Assembly: GCA_951812965.1 (NCBI GenBank) | Contig: OX638341.1 | Location: 3,020,438-3,084,437, forward strand | Direction: 5' to 3' | Origin: an uncultured Pseudohongiella sp. | GTDB taxonomy: Bacteria; Pseudomonadota; Gammaproteobacteria; Pseudomonadales; Pseudohongiellaceae | Length of the DNA: 64,000 nucleotides | Shown: positions 16,845-25,537 of the stretch, piece by piece | Position numbering within the stretch: position 1 is the first letter of the stretch | Layout of the letters: each line of letters starts with the position of its first letter | Translations under genes and position numbers: made by a program | Notes under the pieces: generated by a model | Told to the model about the DNA's origin: nothing | The model's input: the letters and a program-made list of their open reading frames with translations, nothing else | The model's database searches: none

Positions 16845-18866
16845 CTATCGATAGGTTCGATTGGCCAAAGTCGATTCCGCCAACAAAAGCAGCATCACCA
16901 GCCCCAGAATCCACCACCAGATGCGCTGCGGCCGCTCCAGTTCCTCGACCAGTTCCGCCATCTGTACTTCTCTGGATCGCACGACATCGGTATCCGGGTT
17001 GATAATGGCGTCGGTCAAGGTCGAGGCCGCGATGCGCGCCAGCGCTGATTCACCGGCCGCGGTGTTTACCGCAAAGTTCTGTGCAACGCCATCGACCTGC
17101 GCCTGGATGATGCCCGGCGTATCGGCTTCGACGACGAAATTTCCATTGCCGAAATTCAGCGCTTCACCGTCGGGGCCCAGCACCGCGGTCACGGCGCCTG
17201 AGCCATTCAGATCAACGGAAAAGCGGTCACCGACCTGATAGGAGCGCTGCTTCGCCTCGGGCTGGACCAGGTGGCGCAGGGTTTCATGCACGAACGGCAG
17301 GAACAGGCCTTGCAGCGGCAGGTTGTTCCACTCGAGGTCCATGCTTGAGGCGAACAGCAATACCTTGCCTTCGCCGAATTCCTGCTCAACCAGCGCCGGC
17401 ATGGCATTGTCGAATTGCATCAGCACGTCGGCATCGGCATTGGCCGCGAGCTGCCAGTGATCCTGGAATCGCGCCGACCAGTCGGTGTCGAGCGAACGGA
17501 ATACGGGATGGCGCCTGTCGAAATCGGCGATGACCAGATAGTCCGAGGCTTCCGCCGGGTCGGGACGCGCCAGCGAGGCGGGGCTGATTTCCGCGAATTG
17601 CCGATTGAATGTCTCCGGGTCGATCTGATCCCCGGGGGCAATCAACAAGGCGCCGCCGCCGCGCACATAATCGGAAAGATCACCAGCCTGCCCGTCATCG
17701 AGCGCGCCGACGTTGAGCAAAACCGCCACATCGTTCTGCGCGAGCGCGGCGGCGCTCAATTCGGCCGGCTCGAGCGCCTGCACGCGGAAAGGCGACCCGG
17801 CTGAACCGCCGACCGCTAGAGCGAACCAGTGACCCTCGTCGTCGAACCATTGATTCGAAGCTTCACCGTTGACGAGCAGTATGCGGATGCCGGGCAGCAC
17901 ATCGACGGTGAAATACCAGGAATTGTCGGGATGGAAGTCGTCTCCGACGAGTTCGATGCGGCCGATATGGCTGCCCTGTTCGGGAAAGCTGGCGTTAAAA
18001 CTCACCACGCGTTCGGAACGATCATCAAGGGCCACCGACTGACTGTCGACGACCTGCCCATCAATGAACAGGCTCAGGTCCGCGCGTTCACGGAACAGCG
18101 AGCCCGTGGAGCGAACCCGGGCAAGAATCTGCTGCTCCAGTTCGTCCTCGAGCAATTGCTCGGGAGAGCGTACGTCGGTAAGCGTCAGATTGACCGATTC
18201 GGACACTCCGACATCGATGCCGGAGAAGCGGATGCCGGGCGCCAGTTTCCAGTTTTCCTCGACGCCGGCCATTCCTGCTTCCTGGAAATCGGAAATCAGA
18301 TACAGCGCGCGATTCTCGAAGCGCGAAGACTCCAGCAATTGATTGGCCAACCGCAACGCCGGCATGAAATCCGTCGCGCCATAGCCTGGTTCCACTTCCC
18401 GCAACAGCGCGCGCACGCTGTCGAGATCGGTATTGAATTCGCGCACCATGCCCACGCTCTCGTCGAAGGTGACAAGCGCCACTTCATCACCCGCATCGAA
18501 GTCATCGAGCAGGTCGAGCGCCTCCTCCTTGCCATCCTCGAAAACATCCTCGTAACGCATGCTCATGGATACGTCGAGCAGTAGCACCGCCGATTGCGGG
18601 TCGGAATCGAGCAGCCGGGCCACCGACTGATTGATAAGCGGGCGCGCAAAGGCAAACACGAGCAGCGCAATTAGGCCGGCGCGCAAGGCCAGCAGCAGCA
18701 ATTGCTGCAAATGTTGAAACAACACGAGTTTACGCGAGGTCTTCTTGAGAAAACGCACCGTGCTGAACATCATCTTCGGCGGTTTTTCCCTGCGGATGAG
18801 ATGGATCGCCACGGGCACCGCCACGGCGAACAATCCAAGCAGGAAAAGGGGCGTGAGGAAAACCAT
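16845..18866 (-). CDS. BatA/vWA-domain membrane protein
   Basis: The protein has about 673 residues, starting at MVFLTPLFLLGLF. It opens with the conserved BatA N-terminal module: a first membrane helix, then HLIRREKPP, a basic stretch and a second helix (LLLLALRAGLIALLVFAFA). A von Willebrand A domain follows, with an intact metal-binding DxSxS as DVSMS. The middle resembles a class I glutamine-amidotransferase-like fold, and a C-terminal helix (WWWILGLVMLLLLAES) anchors the end. Its ATG overlaps the TGA of the DUF58 gene by one base, so translation is coupled. This MoxR-DUF58-BatA order is the classic MoxR cluster, often linked to envelope stress or maturation of periplasmic complexes. It is the last gene of an eight-gene operon. 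Confidence 0.87.
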   Translation of the reverse strand: MVFLTPLFLLGLFAVAVPVAIHLIRREKPPKMMFSTVRFLKKTSRKLVLFQHLQQLLLLALRAGLIALLVFAFARPLINQSVARLLDSDPQSAVLLLDVSMSMRYEDVFEDGKEEALDLLDDFDAGDEVALVTFDESVGMVREFNTDLDSVRALLREVEPGYGATDFMPALRLANQLLESSRFENRALYLISDFQEAGMAGVEENWKLAPGIRFSGIDVGVSESVNLTLTDVRSPEQLLEDELEQQILARVRSTGSLFRERADLSLFIDGQVVDSQSVALDDRSERVVSFNASFPEQGSHIGRIELVGDDFHPDNSWYFTVDVLPGIRILLVNGEASNQWFDDEGHWFALAVGGSAGSPFRVQALEPAELSAAALAQNDVAVLLNVGALDDGQAGDLSDYVRGGGALLIAPGDQIDPETFNRQFAEISPASLARPDPAEASDYLVIADFDRRHPVFRSLDTDWSARFQDHWQLAANADADVLMQFDNAMPALVEQEFGEGKVLLFASSMDLEWNNLPLQGLFLPFVHETLRHLVQPEAKQRSYQVGDRFSVDLNGSGAVTAVLGPDGEALNFGNGNFVVEADTPGIIQAQVDGVAQNFAVNTAAGESALARIAASTLTDAIINPDTDVVRSREVQMAELVEELERPQRIWWWILGLVMLLLLAESTLANRTYR

Positions 18867-19759
18867 CAAAAGCTCCTCGATCGGCGCAGCATATAGGCCG
18901 ACAAGGCTTGATCGAGCGGCTGGGCGGTATCCATCAGGCAATAGTCGACGCCGCTGCCCTGGCATTTCCTGCGGCAAAATTCCAGAAACTCGTTCACGTG
19001 CTGCAAATAGGATTTGCGGATCGCGACCGGCGAGGTAATGAAGCTTTCGCTGTTTTCCATGTCGATGAACTCGGTCGCCTCGGTAAAGGGAAACTCAAGT
19101 TCGGCATGATCCATGATCTGGAACGCGATCACGTCGTGGCCCATGGCGCGCAGATTTTGCAAGGTGCGGATCACGCGCTCCTCGTCATCGAGCATGTCGG
19201 TGATGAGAATCACGAAACTTTTCTTGTGCAGCGACATCGCCAGGTCGGTAAGCGGCTTGACGACATCGGTTCCGGCGCCGTTCTCCACCCTGGCCAGGGA
19301 GCGCAGGATGCGCATCAGGTGCATCTGCCGGCACTTAGGGGGGATGAATTCGCGGATTTCCTCGTCAAAGACGATCAGCCCCACGGCGTCGCGCTGGCGC
19401 ATGATGAAATAGGACAGTGCCGAGGCCAGGGTGACGCCGTACTGCAACTTGGTGAACGAGCCCGTGCCGTACGCCATGGAAGCGCTCGAATCGAGCAGGA
19501 TGACGCAGCGCACATTGGTCTCGTCCTCATATTGCTTGACGTAGAATTTGTCGCTGCGCGCGTAGAGCCGCCAGTCGACGTGGCGCATGTCGTCGCCGGG
19601 ATAGTAATGGCGATAATCGTTGAACTCGACGCTGAAACCCCGGTCGGGGCTCTTGTGCAGACCGGACAGGAAGCCCTCCACGGCCACCCGGGCGCGCATT
19701 TCCAGGTTGGAAAGTCCCGCCAGAACGGACGGGTCAAGAAAGTTGAGGGATTCCGACAT
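18866..19759 (-). CDS. DUF58 protein with vWA-like fold
   Basis: A 297-residue cytoplasmic protein starting at MSESLNFLDP; a longer in-frame reading overlaps the moxR gene and lacks family character. It has the DUF58 signature GFSVEFNDYRHYYPGDDMRHVDWRLYA (shown here only as the stretch around residues 43-68), and a vWA-like DSSAS motif in ILLDSSASM. DUF58 proteins nearly always accompany MoxR ATPases and are thought to be their adaptors or substrates. It begins 5 bp after the moxR stop and overlaps the BatA-like gene. Confidence 0.92.
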   Translation of the reverse strand: MSESLNFLDPSVLAGLSNLEMRARVAVEGFLSGLHKSPDRGFSVEFNDYRHYYPGDDMRHVDWRLYARSDKFYVKQYEDETNVRCVILLDSSASMAYGTGSFTKLQYGVTLASALSYFIMRQRDAVGLIVFDEEIREFIPPKCRQMHLMRILRSLARVENGAGTDVVKPLTDLAMSLHKKSFVILITDMLDDEERVIRTLQNLRAMGHDVIAFQIMDHAELEFPFTEATEFIDMENSESFITSPVAIRKSYLQHVNEFLEFCRRKCQGSGVDYCLMDTAQPLDQALSAYMLRRSRSF

Positions 19760-19764
19760 CGGAT

Positions 19765-20796
19765 CTAGTCCTCGAGATCCGCGGCTGGGGCGGGCACGGC
19801 GTCCAGTAACATGGAAATGACCTTGTCGGTGGTCACTCGTTCCGCTTCGGCATGGAAGTTGAGCAGAATCCGGTGCCGCAATATCGAATGCGCCAATGCG
19901 CGTACATCGCCATAGGAGACGTTGAATCGACCAGAGAGCAGGGCCCGCACTTTGCCTGCCAGGATCAGGTTCTGCGAGGCGCGGATGCCTCCGCCCCAAC
20001 TGACCCAGTCCCTGATGAATTGCGGCGAGGTCTCGGATTGCGGCCGCGAGGCATGCACCAGGCGCACGGCGTAGCGGATGACGGCCTCCGCCGCCGGAAC
20101 CTGCCGCGCAATGCGCTGAAAATCCAGTATGTCCTGCCCGCCGAGCGGATGCGCCAGCGGATTGTCGTAGGTCTGGGTCGTCGTGGTGACTACCTCCACC
20201 TCGTCCGATTCCGACAGGTAATCGAGTTCGATCTTGAACATGAAACGGTCGAGCTGGGCTTCCGGCAGTGGATAAGTGCCTTCGAGTTCGATCGGATTCT
20301 GGGTCGCGAGCACGAAGAATGGCGCCTCCATGGGATGGGTCTTGCCGGCCGCGGTTACCTGCTTTTCCTCCATTGCTTCGAGCAGGGCCGATTGGGTCTT
20401 CGGCGGCGTCCGGTTGATCTCATCCGCTAGCAGGATGTTGGTGAAGATCGGCCCTGGAACGAATTTCAGGCTGCGATGACCGTCTGTTTCTTCCACGACT
20501 TCGGAACCGACCACGTCAGCCGGCATCAGGTCAGGAGTGAACTGAATGCGGCTGAACTTGACCTGCAGGATGTCGGCTACGGTCTTGATCAACAGTGTCT
20601 TGGCCAGACCCGGCACTCCGGTAACCAGACAATGTCCTCCGGCAAACAGGGCGATCAGCAACTCGTCGACAATCTCGTGCTGGCCGATGATGACCTTGCG
20701 GATTTCCTCGACAATTTGTTCCCTGCCTTCCTGCATGCGCTTGACCAGGCTCAGATCGTCCTGACTTTCCAATACCACCGCTTCTGCTTCTGACAT
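19765..20796 (-). CDS. moxR: MoxR-family AAA+ ATPase
   Basis: A 343-residue AAA+ ATPase of the MoxR proper group. Walker A is GVPGLAKT (60-67), Walker B is ILLADE (121-126) followed by INRTPPKTQSALLEAMEE, and sensor 1 is FVLATQNPIE. The C-terminal lid is present. MoxR proteins are chaperone-like ATPases that act with vWA proteins on metal insertion or complex assembly. Here three vWA-fold proteins (16845, 18866, 25534) are in the same operon. The gene lies 51 bp after the DUF4159 gene, the largest gap within the operon, so an internal promoter is possible. Confidence 0.95.
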   Translation of the reverse strand: MSEAEAVVLESQDDLSLVKRMQEGREQIVEEIRKVIIGQHEIVDELLIALFAGGHCLVTGVPGLAKTLLIKTVADILQVKFSRIQFTPDLMPADVVGSEVVEETDGHRSLKFVPGPIFTNILLADEINRTPPKTQSALLEAMEEKQVTAAGKTHPMEAPFFVLATQNPIELEGTYPLPEAQLDRFMFKIELDYLSESDEVEVVTTTTQTYDNPLAHPLGGQDILDFQRIARQVPAAEAVIRYAVRLVHASRPQSETSPQFIRDWVSWGGGIRASQNLILAGKVRALLSGRFNVSYGDVRALAHSILRHRILLNFHAEAERVTTDKVISMLLDAVPAPAADLED

Positions 20797-20847
20797 GCCT
20801 TGATTCCCGTTTTTTGAAATTAAATTGAATGCAAAGTGATTGTTTTA

Positions 20848-21771
20848 CTAATGACTGAACGCGTAGATCAGGAAGTTTATCCCTATCTTGTAGGCCTCAT
20901 TCGTGTAGCGGGTCGGATAACCCGCATAAAATGTGTGTTCCCAGCCATCGCCGAGGTCTGTGTTGTAATTGGCCAGCATCATGACACGGCCATCGTCGTC
21001 GAGCACCGCGTAAACCTCCGGCGGGTAACTCGGATCATCGAGATTCATGTAGCCGCCGAAATCCCAGGTCACCATGCGCCCGGGCACCTGGGCCAACTCG
21101 TTGATATCGAAGAATGTATGGAAAATTTCGTGGCTTGTGTCCAGTTTGACGATTTCCCTGTCGGGGAAAATCTTGCCGATTTCCATGTACATATCATCCA
21201 GGTGCGGCTGGCCCCAGAAGTCGTCGACCATGACGAATCCGCCCCGGAACATGAATTCGCGCAAGGCCTCGATTTCCTCTGCGGTGAAATTCGGACCGCT
21301 GTAACTCGAACCGATCGGAACCCGCTTCCAGTTCATGTAGAGGAAGATATGTTCGAAGATTCGCGGGTCGGTCAATTGCAGATAGGTATGATTGCGGGGA
21401 TTTGTGTCGATATTGGTATAGCGTTGCACACCGCGCAGGAAATTCTCGTCGGAATCGGGGTAGTCAGTATCCCACCAGCCACCGCGGCGGCGATAGGAGA
21501 AACCTGCTCCCCCATGATTGGTGTATTGTCCGCGCACCCAGGTGAACTCGGTAATGTCTTCGCCGTAGACCGAAAGATCCTCGAGATCCTCGAAACGCAA
21601 TTGCTGGGAGTGGGCGTATGTCGATGCCAGCGTGAGCAGCACCGGCAGTACCAGAATTAGTAGTGATTCCCGAACCCCGGCGCGGGCGAGGCATGCCTCG
21701 CCCCTACAGGAAAATCTGCCTCTGCGTAGGGGCGAGGCATGCCTCGCCCTCAAACCGTCAAAAATACGCAA
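20848..21771 (-). CDS. DUF4159-domain exported protein with a REP-derived N-terminus
   Basis: The core (about residues 60-305) is a DUF4159 domain, marked by FEHIFLYMNWKRVP, FTAEEIEALREFMFRGGFVMVDDFWG split across 20 residues, and a C-terminal YKIGINFLIYAFSH. A hydrophobic stretch, LLILVLPVLLTLAS, followed by AHSQ is a signal peptide. The only in-frame start before it is TTG at 21771, preceded by GGGGAGG. From there two REP palindromes are read in frame ([10 protein letters not shown] and [11 protein letters not shown]) before the signal peptide. Either the REPs are translated or a GTG inside the hydrophobic stretch is used. It lies 11 bp after the TPR-peptidase gene. The function of DUF4159 is not established; it travels with MoxR/vWA operons. 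Confidence 0.8.
   Translation of the reverse strand: MRIFDGLRARHASPLRRGRFSCRGEACLARAGVRESLLILVLPVLLTLASTYAHSQQLRFEDLEDLSVYGEDITEFTWVRGQYTNHGGAGFSYRRRGGWWDTDYPDSDENFLRGVQRYTNIDTNPRNHTYLQLTDPRIFEHIFLYMNWKRVPIGSSYSGPNFTAEEIEALREFMFRGGFVMVDDFWGQPHLDDMYMEIGKIFPDREIVKLDTSHEIFHTFFDINELAQVPGRMVTWDFGGYMNLDDPSYPPEVYAVLDDDGRVMMLANYNTDLGDGWEHTFYAGYPTRYTNEAYKIGINFLIYAFSH
21684..21707. repeat. REP-like palindrome at the 5-prime end of the DUF4159 gene
   Basis: GGGCGAGGCA/TGCCTCGCCC plus CTAC, the standard palindrome of this window. It lies within the reading frame of the DUF4159 gene. Confidence 0.85.
21726..21749. repeat. REP-like palindrome, second copy in the DUF4159 5-prime region
   Basis: GTAGGGGCGAGGCATGCCTC followed by GCCC; oriented opposite to the copy at 21684, with 18 bp between them. 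Confidence 0.85.
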
Positions 21772-21782
21772 AGGGCCTCCCC

Positions 21783-24488
21783 TTAATTCTCGACACTGGC
21801 GGAGCTTCCTTCGAGCGATTGCAACAGGACCTGCTGCGCTCGCAAGAAACTCGGCGCGGTCTCCAGCGCCCGCAGAGTCTGCTGCTTTGCCGCGTCGGGC
21901 TGACCGTTGCGCATATAAGCTTCAGCCAGGCTGGTCCTGGCTTCCACGGGATCGGAAATCTCGATCTCCAGCAGAATCTCGTACTCGGTTACCGCCAGTG
22001 AGGAATCTCCGGTCATGTCCGCCAGGCGGGCGCGCAGGGCGTGCACATCGCTTTCGTACGGATCCACCTGGAGTGCCCGGTCGATATAATATTCAGCGCG
22101 TTCGAAATCCGCCGACTCCAGCGCGGCCTCGGCCAGGGTCAGTGCGGACTGGTCGTCGTGCTGGAGATTGTCGAGCAGAATCTCAAGCCATCTGTGCTGT
22201 TCCTGGCGATTACCTTCGCGCTCGTGAATCTGGGACATCACCAGCGCCGGACTCGGATAGCCTGAATATTTCGGCAACAGTTCGTGGGCGGCCGTGAGCG
22301 CCTCCCTGGCTTCAAGAAAACTTTCCTCCTTGAACAATACGATACCGAGTTGCAGGTGCGCCATGAAATCGCGCGGATTCTGCTCCAGCCGCGTGCGCAT
22401 GTACTGTTTCAGCGAAGCATTGTTGTACAACTCGGACAGTATCGCGCTGGAATTTTCGCGGATACCGTGGCCATGACCCGCACCTTCGTCCGGCAAGTCT
22501 TCCTGGTGCACATAAACATCGATCTCGGACACGCGTCGTTCGATCCAGTTGCGAAAGCCTGCGTCGAACTGATTCATCGACATGTCGAACACTTCGCGGA
22601 AACGCACGCTGTCTTCCTTGATGAGACCGTATTGCAGTACCAGTTCGCGCAATTTTTCGAAACCGAAAGTCTGCTCGATGTAGTCAACAACGAGATAGGA
22701 CTGGAAATAGGCGAAGCCGAGGTCGGCGCTGCTGTTCGCCCCGCTGAAGGCCGCGTTCAGCTCCGCGATCGGCACGTATTTGTTTTCCTGGGCCGCTCGC
22801 ACGAGGTCGAGCCCCTGCCGGCGCCCCCAATAGGGTCGGCCTTCCTGTTCTTCCCATACCGAAATGCCTTCCGACAGCCATCGCGGGATGCGATTGCCGG
22901 TCATCTGCAAGGTGATGACATGGGAGAATTCGTGCCAGGCGATTTCCTGCCAGTTTGCGCTCAGCGTGTCGGGCGATATCAATGTCACCACCTTGCCGAA
23001 GCAGATGCCCACCAACGGCCCGATGTCGGGCAGTCCCACGGAACGCACGGCAAAATCCTGGGTATTTTCGAATACTTCGATCAGCACTGGATATTCGGGC
23101 TCGAAGTCCCACTTGGCCACCAGCTTGTCCCAGGCCTCTTCCAGCATGGGCTCGAGATACGGCCAGAGGATCTGCGCGTCGCGTGGCGACATATGCACGA
23201 GAAAATGTTCGCTTTCCAGCGTGGCGTATTCATCCAGCGTGTCGAACACGGTCAGGAGGTTCGACGACAGCACATTGAACGGGTCGTTCTCGAAACCGAT
23301 TTCGAGGTTGGCCCGGCCCTCCGCTTCTTCGCCGAGGCGGATCAGGTTGCTGCCAAGTATGGTATAGCCGCGCCAGTATTGCGGATCGGCCTCGATCGAG
23401 GCCCGAGCGAACTCCACGGCTTCGCTAAATCGGTAGTTGCTGCCGAAATGCTCGGCCACATCCGCCGGAAAGACAGGATTGGCGGGACTGAATGCGTCTA
23501 CTTGTGCGGCATGCAATTCGAAATCCGCCATGCGCTCTTCCATCGCTGCCTGCGAGGCCAGCGCGCTGAGTACGCCAAGCGCTTCCGGATTCAGATCGAG
23601 CGCGCGGGAAAAATGGCCGGCGGCTTCCTGCTCGCGGCCGTTGCGTTGCAGGATGCGGCCAAGAACTTCCATCGCCGGCGCTGAATTCGGATTGATGGCC
23701 AGGGCGCGCTGCACGCTTTGCACATTGCCGGTAATCCGCGCCAGACCGATCAGGGCCGGGGTGTAGCGGCTATTGATCTCCAGCGCGTCCTGGTAAGACT
23801 GTTCCGCTTCGCCCTCGTTGTATTTTTCCAGAAACAGATCGCCCCAGAGTACATGAGCTTCGAGATTGCGCGGGTCGGCCCGGGTCGCTTCCTGAAACAG
23901 GCTGTTGGCGTCGTGGAAACGATCGAGCATCCAACTCGCCAGCGCTGTCATGGCGACATCCTGCGAACTGAAAACCAGGCCGTCGTTGTAACGGTCGACC
24001 ACTTCTTCGAGGACGGGATAGCTTTCCGCCTTGCGGCCGACGAATTGCAACAGGCCGGCGTATTGCACGAGGGCGCGCACCGGGGCGCCCTGGACGCCGA
24101 GACCATCGATGACCGATTCAAGGATCGTCAGCGCTTGCGCAGAAGCGCCGGTCATGCGCGTGACTTCCGCCAATTGTGTGCTGACCAGCGGAAACGAGGC
24201 GTAGTCGTCGTCGATCAGGTCCTCGCACACACGCATCGCCTCTTGATAATTGCCCATGCCGGCGAATGCCCGGCTGGCGCCGATCACGCCCGCGTTGCGG
24301 TCGAGACCGTCGGCTTGCATGAATATACCGGCGGCGGCCGCATACGAGCCGGTTTGCAACAACTGCTCGCCTCGATACAAGGGCGAGTCGTTGGCAGAAT
24401 CCGGTTGGTCGAACTGGGCAAGCGCGGCGCCGGCCGGCAACATCAGCGCCGCTGTCAGCAACATGGTTCTCGTCAGGAAACTCATCAT
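21783..24488 (-). CDS. Exported TPR protein with HExxH zinc-peptidase (MA-like) domain
   Basis: A 901-residue protein with a signal peptide (LLTAALMLPAGAALAQ, residues 10-25). TPR-like repeats occupy about 35-410 (for example SYQDALEINSRYTPALIGLA) and resume at about 690-890. Between them is a gluzincin-type peptidase domain: HEFSH at 519-523 supplies two zinc histidines and the catalytic glutamate, and LSEGISVWEE supplies the third ligand near E540. Its start overlaps the stop of the caspase-like gene by 4 bp. The architecture suggests a periplasmic peptidase that docks partners through TPRs. Coupling to the MoxR/vWA genes is clear from the overlap; the substrate is unknown. Confidence 0.85.
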   Translation of the reverse strand: MMSFLTRTMLLTAALMLPAGAALAQFDQPDSANDSPLYRGEQLLQTGSYAAAAGIFMQADGLDRNAGVIGASRAFAGMGNYQEAMRVCEDLIDDDYASFPLVSTQLAEVTRMTGASAQALTILESVIDGLGVQGAPVRALVQYAGLLQFVGRKAESYPVLEEVVDRYNDGLVFSSQDVAMTALASWMLDRFHDANSLFQEATRADPRNLEAHVLWGDLFLEKYNEGEAEQSYQDALEINSRYTPALIGLARITGNVQSVQRALAINPNSAPAMEVLGRILQRNGREQEAAGHFSRALDLNPEALGVLSALASQAAMEERMADFELHAAQVDAFSPANPVFPADVAEHFGSNYRFSEAVEFARASIEADPQYWRGYTILGSNLIRLGEEAEGRANLEIGFENDPFNVLSSNLLTVFDTLDEYATLESEHFLVHMSPRDAQILWPYLEPMLEEAWDKLVAKWDFEPEYPVLIEVFENTQDFAVRSVGLPDIGPLVGICFGKVVTLISPDTLSANWQEIAWHEFSHVITLQMTGNRIPRWLSEGISVWEEQEGRPYWGRRQGLDLVRAAQENKYVPIAELNAAFSGANSSADLGFAYFQSYLVVDYIEQTFGFEKLRELVLQYGLIKEDSVRFREVFDMSMNQFDAGFRNWIERRVSEIDVYVHQEDLPDEGAGHGHGIRENSSAILSELYNNASLKQYMRTRLEQNPRDFMAHLQLGIVLFKEESFLEAREALTAAHELLPKYSGYPSPALVMSQIHEREGNRQEQHRWLEILLDNLQHDDQSALTLAEAALESADFERAEYYIDRALQVDPYESDVHALRARLADMTGDSSLAVTEYEILLEIEISDPVEARTSLAEAYMRNGQPDAAKQQTLRALETAPSFLRAQQVLLQSLEGSSASVEN

Positions 24489-25537
24489 GGGATCAACTCG
24501 TTGAATCTGGCGGTTGCGCGCGCCAACTCCACCAGCAATTCCTCCATCCGGCGCCAGTAGTCCTGCTCCAGAAACTCGTTCTTGCGGCCGCGCAAGATGA
24601 AAACAGAGCGCTCGATTTGCTGCATTCGGGTCTTCAATTCCAGCGCTTCGCCACTCAGATTTTCCGTCTCGGCCGCGGCGGTATCGATATAGGCGATTTC
24701 CGCCAGGCGTCCATCGGGGTCGTCCACGCCGGGGCCGAGGCTGAACGTCGAATCGCCGTTGTCGTCGAGACCGGCGTGCTCCGAGGCGAGTCTTCCCTGC
24801 TCCTCATACCATTGCTCGACATTGGCCCTGGCGTAGTTGAAAGCTTCGAGCATGGATACCCGGTTGTTCTTGTCGAGGTCGCCGGCGCGGCCGTCGAGCG
24901 CCTCGATGAAATAGCGGGAAAACACCGGATCGAATCTTTCCGAGGGCGAACGCGTGGCGGAGATCACTACCCGCCCTTCCCCGGACAGAAAAGTCGAAAA
25001 GCCGTAACTGGCGCTGGTGGTATTGATGACGACCATGTCCTGGCGCTCGAACCGGTCGAGCGTTTCACGAAATTCGGCGCCGGTGATGTCAGGTCCGATG
25101 ATATTGAATTTGGCTTCCTCGCCTTCACCCGAGCCGTGACCTATCAGGTACACGGTGACCTGGTCGCCGTCGCTCACGCGTGAGCGCAAGTCGGCAAACG
25201 CCGCTTCAATGCCATCGCGGTCGCTGGTTCCATCGAGGCGGTTGCCGGGGTTCGGGCCGGCTTCGTCGGGATCGTGCAGGAGCGTGATCGTATCGGCGGA
25301 ATAGCCGTAGTCGCGGACCAGGATGTCGTGCAGGGAATAACCCCATTGCCGGAACCGGGAAATATTTTCCTCGCCTACCGAAGGACCAACCACGATCACC
25401 GCGTACTTGACCGAGTCCGGCGATTCGAGAAAGTAATCGCTCTCCAATGGAAGTTGCGCCCATGCAGGTCCGGTAGCGAGGACGACCATCGCAAGAGCCA
25501 GCGCAACGCCCGTCGACAGTGCCCGGCGAACGCTCAC
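24485..25537 (-). CDS. Exported caspase-fold (C13/C14-like) protein lacking the catalytic cysteine
   Basis: About 350 residues, starting at a GTG at 25537 that overlaps the previous stop as GTGA. A signal peptide ends near AWAQ (residue 28). The core has the caspase-hemoglobinase pattern: strand YAVIVVGPS, then TITLLHDP, then VTVYLIGHGSGEGE with the catalytic-type H134-G135. The strand that should end in the nucleophilic cysteine reads MVVINTTSASYGF. No cysteine occurs anywhere in the protein, so it is probably a pseudo-peptidase, or uses another residue. The C-terminal part is helical and charged. A longer open frame upstream overlaps the vWA gene and is rejected. Confidence 0.78.
   Translation of the reverse strand: MSVRRALSTGVALALAMVVLATGPAWAQLPLESDYFLESPDSVKYAVIVVGPSVGEENISRFRQWGYSLHDILVRDYGYSADTITLLHDPDEAGPNPGNRLDGTSDRDGIEAAFADLRSRVSDGDQVTVYLIGHGSGEGEEAKFNIIGPDITGAEFRETLDRFERQDMVVINTTSASYGFSTFLSGEGRVVISATRSPSERFDPVFSRYFIEALDGRAGDLDKNNRVSMLEAFNYARANVEQWYEEQGRLASEHAGLDDNGDSTFSLGPGVDDPDGRLAEIAYIDTAAAETENLSGEALELKTRMQQIERSVFILRGRKNEFLEQDYWRRMEELLVELARATARFNELIP

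Noticed and set aside
22284-23684. A 466-residue plus-strand frame, and a similar one at 26437-27813
   Set aside because: Both are antisense shadows of the TPR-peptidase and vWA genes, whose motifs and signal peptides are clear.
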